Shown here piece by piece: positions 1-5,523 of a DNA stretch of 6,250 nucleotides. The DNA is taken from positions 1 through 6,250 of the forward strand of contig JAYVXB010000275.1 of the NCBI GenBank assembly GCA_043785585.1, read 5' to 3'. The notes beneath the pieces are model-generated. The model was given only the letters and a program-made list of their open reading frames with translations. It did not search any database and was not told the origin of the DNA. The DNA is from JBBQXV01 sp043785585 (GTDB lineage Bacteria > Myxococcota_A > Polyangia > Polyangiales > Polyangiaceae). How positions within the stretch are numbered: position 1 is the stretch's first letter; each line of letters opens with the position of its first letter. The translations under genes and the position numbers were made by a program.

Positions 1-2
1 TG

Positions 3-98
3 AACAAGATGGCCGAGGGCTTCGGGATCGACGAGTCGCGCGCGAACGAGCTCCTCGACGGCGTCGAGCAGGACCTCGGGAGCCAGACGAAGAGCTGA
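3..98 (+). CDS. C-terminal end of an unidentified protein (partial)
   Basis: An open frame enters from the left edge and ends at a TGA at 96-98. The visible 31 residues are hydrophilic, contain the short stretch GFGIDESRANELL, and end in SQTKS. There is no membrane segment or recognisable motif. The acidic, probably helical composition and the uninterrupted frame up to the edge fit the tail of a real cytoplasmic protein, but too little is visible to name a family. The next gene on the same strand starts 55 bp downstream, so co-transcription is possible but not shown. Confidence 0.5.
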   Translation, partial: NKMAEGFGIDESRANELLDGVEQDLGSQTKS

Positions 99-126
99 CC
101 CGGCGCCGACGTGCGCGCGAGCGTGC

Positions 127-140
127 CCGAAGCGCTTCGG
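127..140. promoter_or_regulatory. Perfect 14-bp palindrome upstream of the plus-strand kinase
   Basis: The sequence CCGAAGCGCTTCGG equals its own reverse complement over all 14 bases. It sits in the 55-bp gap between the partial gene and the kinase, ending 13 bases before the GTG start. Such symmetry suits a dimeric regulator's operator. Alternatively, the RNA could fold as a CCGAA/TTCGG stem with a GCGC loop. No T-run follows, so a classical intrinsic terminator is unlikely. Partly symmetric GC-rich words are common in this genome, so the regulatory role is inferred. Confidence 0.35.
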
Positions 141-147
141 ATAAGAT
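139..147 (+). promoter_or_regulatory. Start-region signal of the plus-strand kinase: weak Shine-Dalgarno or -10 box
   Basis: The bases GGATAAGAT lie just before the GTG at 154 and can be read in two ways. As a ribosome site, GGATAAG is a weak purine-rich match about 8 bases from the start. As a promoter element, TAAGAT at 142-147 matches 4 of 6 bases of the TATAAT consensus. That reading would place transcription initiation at or next to the GTG, giving a leaderless message. No convincing -35 element is visible. The in-frame TAA at 142-144 rules out any longer N-terminus. Confidence 0.25.
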
Positions 148-153
148 CGTCAC

Positions 154-2298
154 GTGGAGCCCGCGCCCGACTCCGTTCCGTCTCGGCCCGAGAAGATTGG
201 CGGCTTTCGGGTCATTCGTCGCCTTGCGACCGGCGGGACGAGCGACGTGCTCCTCGCGCGCGCCGAGGGGCCGCACGGGTTCGAGCGCGTCGTTGTCCTC
301 AAGCTGCTCCTCGCGCAGTTTCGCGACGACGCATCGTTCGAGCGAATGTTCGCGCGCGAAGCAGCCGCCTACGCGCGCTTGTCGCATCCGGCGATCGTCA
401 AGCTCTACGATTTTTTCTCCGCGGACGGACAGCTCGTCATGGTGCTCGAGCACGTCGACGGTCTGCCGCTCAACAAGTTGCGCGCGCTGCTTCGTCCGGC
501 CGATCTCGACGATCGCGCGTCGCTCTTCATCGCGTCGCGCATTTTCTCCGCGCTCGCGGCGGCGCACTCGGCGCGTGACGCGGAGTCGGGCGAGTTCGCT
601 CCGGTGATCCATCGCGACGTGAACCCGTCGAACGTCCTCATCCCGTGGGACGGTCACGCGAAGCTCGCCGACTTCGGGATCGCGAAGGTCGCCGGGATGC
701 AGGGCGACACGAAAGCCGGCTACATCAAAGGGACGTACGGCTACATGGCGCCGGAGCAAGTGCGCGCCGAGGCCGTCACGCCGCGCACGGATGTCTATGC
801 GGCGTCGCTGCTTCTGTGGGAGCTCCTCGCGCGGCGAAAAGCGATTCAGCGTGGCGCGCTCCCGGACATGGAGGTGCTGCGCGCGATGGCGGAGCCACAG
901 CTGCCGTCGCTCGGCGTTCTGCGACCGGATCTGTCTGCCGAGCTGCGCGACGCGATCGAGCGGGGGCTCGAGCCGAACCCGGATCGTCGCGCGATCTTCG
1001 CGGACGAGCTCGTCGCCGTGCTTCGCGCGGCGGCGAACCTCGAGGAGGGGCGCGCGCTCCTCGTCGATCAGCTCGCGCTCGTGCGTCCGCCGACGGGAGG
1101 CGACGATCTCGAGAAGACGATGATGCACCCGGCGCGCGCGTCGATGCAGTCGTTCGCCGACACCGACGTCGCGGATCGCCCGTCGTTGCCGACCGACACC
1201 GAGCGCGTGCCGTCCGTCGCGGATCCGACGCTCGAGAACCTGCCGCTCCCGAGCTTCGAGGGCGCGCCTCCGCCACCGCCGCCCGCGCGGCCGCAGCATG
1301 GGCAGACGTTGTCGTTCGAGATGCCGGCGTCGGCGCGTCCGCCGGGATCGACGCCGCAGCCGCCGCGCGCGAGCGCAGGACCCAGCGCGCCTGCACGTGG
1401 GCCGCTTCCGCCGCGACCGACGACGCGGACAGCGCTGGGGCTCGGGCACACGATGCCGCTGCAGAACGGCGCGCCGCGCACGCCGCCGCCGCCCGTCGCA
1501 TCGGCGACGCCACCGTCACCACCACCGCCCGTGCTCACTACGACGCAGCCGCTGACGCAGCCGCCGGCGCACGTGATGCCATCGTCGCCTCCTCGACCGC
1601 CGCCACAAACACCACAGCCCCCTCCGCCGCGTTTCGAGCTCCCGTCGTTCCCCGTTCCACCGCCGCCCGCAGTCCTCGCGCCCACGGCGCCGAGCGTCCC
1701 TTCGCGTCCGCCGCCCGCGAGCCTCCCGCCCATGCGCGCGTCGCATCCCTCGGTGCCTGCCGCGCTCTACACACCAGCGCCGATGCCCGCGCAGTCGATG
1801 CCCGCGCCGCGGCCGATCCCCGCCGCCTACAACGGCGCGCCGATGATGATCGACCGGATCGCCGACGTGGCGCCTGCGAGACGAGGAAACCGATGGCTGC
1901 TCGGTGGCGCCGTGGGGTTTCTCGTCATGTGCACCGTCCTCGTCGGAGGGTTGTTGTTCTTGCGCTTCCGCGCGCCGCCCGCATCCGTCAATCCCACCAC
2001 CTCGACCGCGACCGCGACCGCGACACCGACCGCGAGCAACGCGCCCACCCCGACCCCCGCGCCCACGCGCCCGCCCGCGCCCGCGCCCGCCCCCGCCCCC
2101 GCGACCACCGCCGGCGATCTCGACACGACCTCCGCGCGCCCGCAGCATCGCGTCTTCGTCGACGGCCGCGTCGTCGGCGAAACACCCGGCACGTTTCGCA
2201 TCGCGTGCGGGTCGCATCAAGTGCGGCTCGGCAGCCGCGGCACGATTCAGAACGTCGATGTGCCGTGCGGCGGCGTCCTCAAGATCAGCGATCGGTAG
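154..2298 (+). CDS. Membrane-anchored Ser/Thr protein kinase with C-terminal PEGA-like domain
   Basis: 714-aa transmembrane protein kinase that would phosphorylate cytoplasmic Ser/Thr targets in response to an envelope signal. The GTG start is fixed by an in-frame stop at 142-144 and by the lack of another start before the kinase domain. The catalytic domain covers about residues 16-295: glycine loop ATGGTSDV (25-32), VAIK-type Lys50, helix-C Glu69, catalytic HRD 153-155 with Asp155, Asn160, metal-binding DFG 173-175, and APE 199-201. The usual HRDxKP lysine is Asn157, and the first and third glycines of the loop are replaced. A Pro-rich linker runs from about 365 to 570, followed by one hydrophobic helix (about 581-603) and a Thr/Ala/Pro-rich stalk (about 615-655). 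The end (665-714) is PEGA-like, with VDGR, a GETPG turn and Cys685/Cys705 in CGSH and PCGG. Domain order implies kinase inside and PEGA outside. Substrates are unknown. Identity as a kinase is firm; the PEGA call is good. Confidence 0.95.
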   Translation: MEPAPDSVPSRPEKIGGFRVIRRLATGGTSDVLLARAEGPHGFERVVVLKLLLAQFRDDASFERMFAREAAAYARLSHPAIVKLYDFFSADGQLVMVLEHVDGLPLNKLRALLRPADLDDRASLFIASRIFSALAAAHSARDAESGEFAPVIHRDVNPSNVLIPWDGHAKLADFGIAKVAGMQGDTKAGYIKGTYGYMAPEQVRAEAVTPRTDVYAASLLLWELLARRKAIQRGALPDMEVLRAMAEPQLPSLGVLRPDLSAELRDAIERGLEPNPDRRAIFADELVAVLRAAANLEEGRALLVDQLALVRPPTGGDDLEKTMMHPARASMQSFADTDVADRPSLPTDTERVPSVADPTLENLPLPSFEGAPPPPPPARPQHGQTLSFEMPASARPPGSTPQPPRASAGPSAPARGPLPPRPTTRTALGLGHTMPLQNGAPRTPPPPVASATPPSPPPPVLTTTQPLTQPPAHVMPSSPPRPPPQTPQPPPPRFELPSFPVPPPPAVLAPTAPSVPSRPPPASLPPMRASHPSVPAALYTPAPMPAQSMPAPRPIPAAYNGAPMMIDRIADVAPARRGNRWLLGGAVGFLVMCTVLVGGLLFLRFRAPPASVNPTTSTATATATPTASNAPTPTPAPTRPPAPAPAPAPATTAGDLDTTSARPQHRVFVDGRVVGETPGTFRIACGSHQVRLGSRGTIQNVDVPCGGVLKISDR
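2001..2102 (+). repeat. Low-complexity Thr-Ala / Pro-Ala codon repeats in the kinase stalk
   Basis: ACCGCG occurs as three perfect tandem copies at 2005-2022 (Thr-Ala) and decays through ACACCGACCGCG. Further on, alternating GCG/GCC and CCC codons near 2066-2100 encode (Pro-Ala)n. The tract lies between the membrane helix and the PEGA-like domain and would form an extended, flexible extracytoplasmic stalk. Its hexamer unit keeps frame when copies are gained or lost, so stalk length may vary between strains (inference). Confidence 0.7.
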
Positions 2299-2926
2299 CG
2301 GCGCCTGCTCGCGCGCTCTGAAAGAAATCCCAGAAGCGATCGGCCCACAGCGCACCGCCCTCGACCGACGGGTGCCATCCGTCGCCGCGGCGTCCGACCT
2401 TGAAACCTTTCGAATCGAAGAAGCCGCACGGCGTTACGCTGCGCGCGAGTACGTCGACGATCCCGGTGTCTTTCTTCCAGAGCGCGGGCGCGATCCAATA
2501 GCAGTCGCGCGCTCCGATGCGCTGGACGATGGCGTGGATATGCTTTGCCGCCGTCTCGGGATCGCCATCGTCGATGTGGTTGGCGCCGAGGTTGACGAGG
2601 ACGAGATCAGGATGGTGCTTCGCGAGGAGATCGGGGAGACGCGAGTCGCGCGCGAAGGTGGGGATCGCGACGGCGACCCAGGTGTCGCGGAAGAAGGCAG
2701 CGCCGTCGGCGCGGAATTTCTTTTCGAGGGCGAGGGAGAAGGCGCCGTTGAAGGAGTCGCCGACGCTGAGGACGCGGAGGTAGCGCTTTGGGGGGGGAGG
2801 GGGCTCGGGCGGGGAGGGCGCGGTCGAGGTCGCGGTCGCGGTCGACGTCGAGAGCATCGCCGTGGGCGCGGTCGCGCTCGACGCGGCGCAACTCGCGCAG
2901 ACGATCACGAACGCGAAGCCGCGCAT
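2285..2926 (-). CDS. Exported SGNH/GDSL-family hydrolase
   Basis: 213-aa protein, last in the minus-strand cluster. Residues 1-21 form a short hydrophobic export signal. Cys10 and Cys13 lie in it, but neither has a good lipobox, so lipoprotein status is open. A Thr/Ala then Pro-rich linker (about 26-46) leads to the catalytic domain (about 50-203). SGNH signatures are Ser58 in SVGDSF (block I), Asn116 in LGANH (block III), and Asp182/His185 in DGWH (block V), giving a plausible Ser-His-Asp triad. The block II glycine of the oxyanion hole is not evident around residues 82-96. The family hydrolyses esters of lipids or acylated glycans; the substrate here is unknown, and a cell-envelope target is inferred from export. 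The ATG lies 4 nt after the upstream stop with no Shine-Dalgarno in range (nearest GGAG is 21 nt away), so translational coupling is likely. The 3' end overlaps the opposing kinase gene by 14 bp. Confidence 0.85.
   Translation of the reverse strand: MRGFAFVIVCASCAASSATAPTAMLSTSTATATSTAPSPPEPPPPPKRYLRVLSVGDSFNGAFSLALEKKFRADGAAFFRDTWVAVAIPTFARDSRLPDLLAKHHPDLVLVNLGANHIDDGDPETAAKHIHAIVQRIGARDCYWIAPALWKKDTGIVDVLARSVTPCGFFDSKGFKVGRRGDGWHPSVEGGALWADRFWDFFQSARAGAATDR
2788..2819 (+). repeat. G-rich tract with G8 homopolymer, possible G-quadruplex
   Basis: The plus strand carries eight consecutive G (2790-2797), one A, five G, then GGG, GGGG and GGG runs separated by 1-3 bases. On the minus strand this encodes the Pro-rich linker (about residues 36-46) ahead of the SGNH catalytic domain. 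Four or more G-runs of at least three with short loops meet the usual quadruplex pattern. The G would lie on the template strand of the SGNH gene. A change of one base in the G8 run would frameshift everything after the export signal. Confidence 0.55.
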
Positions 2927-2930
2927 CGGA

Positions 2931-3935
2931 TTAGAAAGAACCGTTCACTCCGGCGGAGCCGAGGCCGATCCACGGCGTCGCGCGCACGCCGGTCGTCGGC
3001 GTCGCAGGGGCGGGATCCGAACGAAGGATCAGGCTGAGGATGCCGATGGTCGCGCCAGCACCCGCGACGACGAACGACACGGTCGAGATCGTCGCCATCG
3101 TCTTCGCGGAGTCGATTTGATCGTACGTCGATGGCGGGCAGCGGTTGTCGGTGCATCCGGCCTTCGCGTCGTTCTTCTTCGAGATCGACAGGATCCCCGT
3201 GATCGATCCGAGCACGACGCCGACCCCCGCGACACCGAAGCCGGCGTACGTGAGCGTGTGGTTGCCGCTCGGAGGTGGCGGCGGCGGCTCGGGCGGCGGC
3301 GGTTCGACGACAGGGGGCGCGACGGGCGGTGTCTCGCCGGTCGACACCAGCACGAGCTCGACCTCCTTCGATTGCTTCTCGTCGAGATCGACCTCGGCCT
3401 TCGCGCCCGCCGATTTCGTGCTCACCTCGAGGACGTGATGCCCGGGGTTCAGCTTGTACGGCACCGACAGCGCCGCCGCCGCGATGGCGACGCCGTCCAC
3501 CGTCAGCGTGGGCGTCGTCCCCTCGGGCGCGCCCTTCAAACGGATCTTCACCGACGGAATGCGCGTCTCGAGATCGTCGCTCAACGCCTGCGCCTTCGCG
3601 CGCGCATCTTTGAACGCTTGCGGATCGTTCGGCTGCTCGGGGATGCGCAGGAGACGCAGCACGGTGTCGCGCGCCTCGAGGAGCTGCCCCATGAGCTCGA
3701 ACGTGCGCGCCACCTCGAAGCCCGTGGTCGGCACCTTCATGATCGCGTCGGCCGCTTGGAAGCTCTGGAGCGCGCCGCGTAGATCCTTCGCGTCGCGCTG
3801 CGTGCGACCTTGCGTCATGAGTCCGCGCGCGGTCTCGCGCTCGGCGGGGGTGGGCTCTGCGAGCGCGCTGCCTCCGAGCGTGAGCAGGGCGGCGCCGAGC
3901 GCGAAAGCGAGGAGGCGGTGCCGACTAGAAGCCAT
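2931..3935 (-). CDS. Exported TPR-like/PEGA-like protein with two C-terminal membrane helices
   Basis: 334-aa protein of a type common in myxobacteria beside kinases; its biochemical role is unknown. Residues 1-26 are a clear signal peptide ending ALA before Glu27. Residues about 30-125 are helical and TPR-like (TARGLMTQGR, the ALQSFQAAD stretch, FELMGQLLEARD). Residues about 128-197 form a PEGA-like beta domain (LTVDGVAI, then KLNPGHHVLEV). A Pro-rich hinge (203-222) precedes a hydrophobic helix (227-251), a loop with Cys261 and Cys266, a second helix (about 281-304), and a tail ending TPWIGLGSAGVNGSF. The ATG at 3935 was chosen because it opens the signal peptide directly and overlaps the upstream kinase stop by 11 bp. 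The frame stays open further upstream, but that stretch is Arg-rich and antisense-like in composition. Tight linkage suggests it is the extracytoplasmic partner or sensor of the preceding kinase (inference). Confidence 0.85.
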   Translation of the reverse strand: MASSRHRLLAFALGAALLTLGGSALAEPTPAERETARGLMTQGRTQRDAKDLRGALQSFQAADAIMKVPTTGFEVARTFELMGQLLEARDTVLRLLRIPEQPNDPQAFKDARAKAQALSDDLETRIPSVKIRLKGAPEGTTPTLTVDGVAIAAAALSVPYKLNPGHHVLEVSTKSAGAKAEVDLDEKQSKEVELVLVSTGETPPVAPPVVEPPPPEPPPPPPSGNHTLTYAGFGVAGVGVVLGSITGILSISKKNDAKAGCTDNRCPPSTYDQIDSAKTMATISTVSFVVAGAGATIGILSLILRSDPAPATPTTGVRATPWIGLGSAGVNGSF

Positions 3936-5508
3936 CGTCGATCGGTTTCTTCGGCGGGGGGGCCGACGTGGCGGGTTTCGGTGGAACGAAAGGGAGAAGG
4001 GGCTTCGCGGAGGTGGTGGTGGTCGTCGGATCGGCCGACGCGGTCGCAGTGGTGCTCGCGGTCGCGGTCGGGGGCGCGGTTGCGGTCGGCGTCGGCGTCG
4101 CCGCTGCCGTCGACGTCGTGGGTGTCGCGCGCGACGCGGATGTCGGTCCGTCGGTCCGGCGCAGCGCCAGGAATGCGATGACCGCGACCGCACCGATGAG
4201 CGCGAGGCCGAGCAGCGCCGCGACGATCGCCATGCGCGCACCGCCTCGTCCCGCCGGCACAGGCGTGACGAGCGCCGCCGACCCGAGCGTCGCGTCCGAC
4301 CCGCGCGGTTGCGGCCACGAGCCGCTCGCGTGAATGCCGCTGCTCGTCGGCGGCTGCGACGGATGCGTGACGAACCCGCCGAGCTGCGGCGTCGTGGGAA
4401 TCTCGTTCGGAGCAAAGCGCGGCGACGAGTCGCGTGGATCGCGCATCGCGCCGATGCCCGTCACCGAGTCGCGCGCCGGCTGCAGCAGCTGCTCGACGCG
4501 CGCGCGTTCTTCGGCGGCGCGCAACGCGAGGTCGATCGCTTCCTTCCGACCGCGCGCGCGATCGGACATGTACTCCGCGAGGAACGCCGCGACGTCCGCC
4601 GTCGTCGTCACGAGCTTCGCCTCGATCATCGCGTGCTCGATCGCCTCTTGCATCTGCTCCGCCGTCGCGAAGCGCCGCGCGGGATCATGCGCGAGGGCGC
4701 GCCGCGCGATCGCCGCGACCTCGGGGTGCACCGTCGGCGGCAACGGCGCTGGCGGCTGGCCGCTCGTGAGCAGGTGCAGCGTCGCGAGCTGGTTGTCACC
4801 TTCGTACGGCGGACGCCCCTTGAGCAGATGATAGAGAATCGCGCCGACCGCCCAGACGTCCGCGCGTCGATCGACGTCGTTGCCGACCGCCTGCTCGGGC
4901 GACATGTACTGAATCTTCCCCTTGATGAGCCCAGCGTTCGTCTCGTCGGCGACGCGGTCGCGCGCCTTCGCGATGCCGAAGTCGATGAGCTTCGCGACGC
5001 CGCGCACGCTGACGAGGATGTTCTGCGGCGAGACGTCGCGATGGACGACGCCGAGGTTCGCGCCGTCGCCGCTTCGGAGCTCGTGCGCGGCGTGCAGTCC
5101 ACCGCACGTGTCGGCGAGGACGCGCAAGATGATGCCGGGCGGGATCAGCTCGCCGCGTCGCTCGACTGCGCTGCGCAGCTTGGACAGCGCGTCGCCGTCG
5201 ACCCACTCCATCGCGAGAAAGAGAATGCCGTGCTCTTCGCCGAGATCGAGGATCTGCGAGACGTTCGCGTGCTCGATACGCGACGCGATCCGCGCCTCGT
5301 CGAGGAACATCTGTTGGAAGCGGAGGTCCTCGGCGAACTTCGGAAGGATCGTCTTGATCGCGACGAGCTTCTCGAACCCATGCTTGCCACGCAAGCGCGC
5401 GATCCACACGCTCGCCATACCGCCGTCGGCGATCGGACACAGAAGCTCGTACCGATCCAGCCGGTAGCCGGGCGCGAGCGAAGACGGCATCGCGGACGCA
5501 GGATTCAC
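3925..5508 (-). CDS. Membrane-anchored Ser/Thr protein kinase without an extracytoplasmic sensor domain
   Basis: 527-aa kinase, second visible gene of the cluster. The catalytic domain spans about residues 20-292: glycine loop IADGGMASV (26-34), Lys52, Glu71, catalytic HRD 156-158, Asn163, DFG 177-179, and SPE 203-205. Ser160 replaces the HRDxKP lysine, and the first and third loop glycines are missing, as in many myxobacterial kinases. Lys198 occupies the position of the conserved threonine before the SPE motif. A charged helical segment (about 300-345) and a disordered linker follow, then one membrane helix (427-449). The remaining 78 residues are a Thr/Ala/Pro stalk (461-500) ending in Lys/Pro-rich sequence, with no folded domain. 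The GTG start is favoured over the in-frame ATG at 5490 because AAGGGG lies 9 nt before it. The stop codon lies inside the start of the following PEGA gene. It probably signals together with that protein; targets are unknown. Confidence 0.94.
   Translation of the reverse strand: MNPASAMPSSLAPGYRLDRYELLCPIADGGMASVWIARLRGKHGFEKLVAIKTILPKFAEDLRFQQMFLDEARIASRIEHANVSQILDLGEEHGILFLAMEWVDGDALSKLRSAVERRGELIPPGIILRVLADTCGGLHAAHELRSGDGANLGVVHRDVSPQNILVSVRGVAKLIDFGIAKARDRVADETNAGLIKGKIQYMSPEQAVGNDVDRRADVWAVGAILYHLLKGRPPYEGDNQLATLHLLTSGQPPAPLPPTVHPEVAAIARRALAHDPARRFATAEQMQEAIEHAMIEAKLVTTTADVAAFLAEYMSDRARGRKEAIDLALRAAEERARVEQLLQPARDSVTGIGAMRDPRDSSPRFAPNEIPTTPQLGGFVTHPSQPPTSSGIHASGSWPQPRGSDATLGSAALVTPVPAGRGGARMAIVAALLGLALIGAVAVIAFLALRRTDGPTSASRATPTTSTAAATPTPTATAPPTATASTTATASADPTTTTTSAKPLLPFVPPKPATSAPPPKKPIDDGF
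4009..4128 (-). repeat. Low-complexity Thr/Ala/Pro stalk of the minus-strand kinase
   Basis: This stretch encodes residues 461-500 of the kinase, composed almost only of Thr, Ala, Pro and Ser, including a run of five Thr. Degenerate ACCGCG-type hexamers recur, resembling the stalk of the plus-strand kinase and the linker of the SGNH hydrolase. It lies just outside the membrane helix and would be an extended, flexible segment. Confidence 0.65.
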
Positions 5509-5517
5509 GATTCAGTA

Positions 5518-5523
5518 CCCCTT
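5518..5523 (-). promoter_or_regulatory. Ribosome binding site of the minus-strand kinase
   Basis: AAGGGG on the minus strand begins inside the TAA stop of the FGE-like gene and lies 9 nt before the GTG at 5508. It is the best Shine-Dalgarno match in the cluster and decides this start. Its overlap with the upstream stop suggests that ribosomes finishing the first gene help start the second. Confidence 0.6.

Noticed and set aside
645..2321. A 558-codon plus-strand frame inside the first kinase
   Set aside because: The product is almost only Arg, Ala and Gly-type residues without a fold. The overlapping kinase frame carries all conserved motifs, a membrane helix and a PEGA-like end.
2931..3031. 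Possible beta-barrel outer-membrane signature at the C-terminal Phe of the PEGA-like protein
   Set aside because: A terminal Phe fits, but the two preceding segments are hydrophobic helices, not beta strands, so an outer-membrane barrel is not supported.
3936..4415. N-terminal extension of the TPR/PEGA-like protein up to a start at 4415
   Set aside because: The added residues are Arg/Pro-rich and overlap the kinase gene in another frame. The ATG at 3935 directly begins a textbook signal peptide.
5509..5521. Separate promoter between the FGE-like and kinase genes
   Set aside because: Only 13 bases separate them and they contain a ribosome site overlapping the stop codon, which is operon-like spacing.
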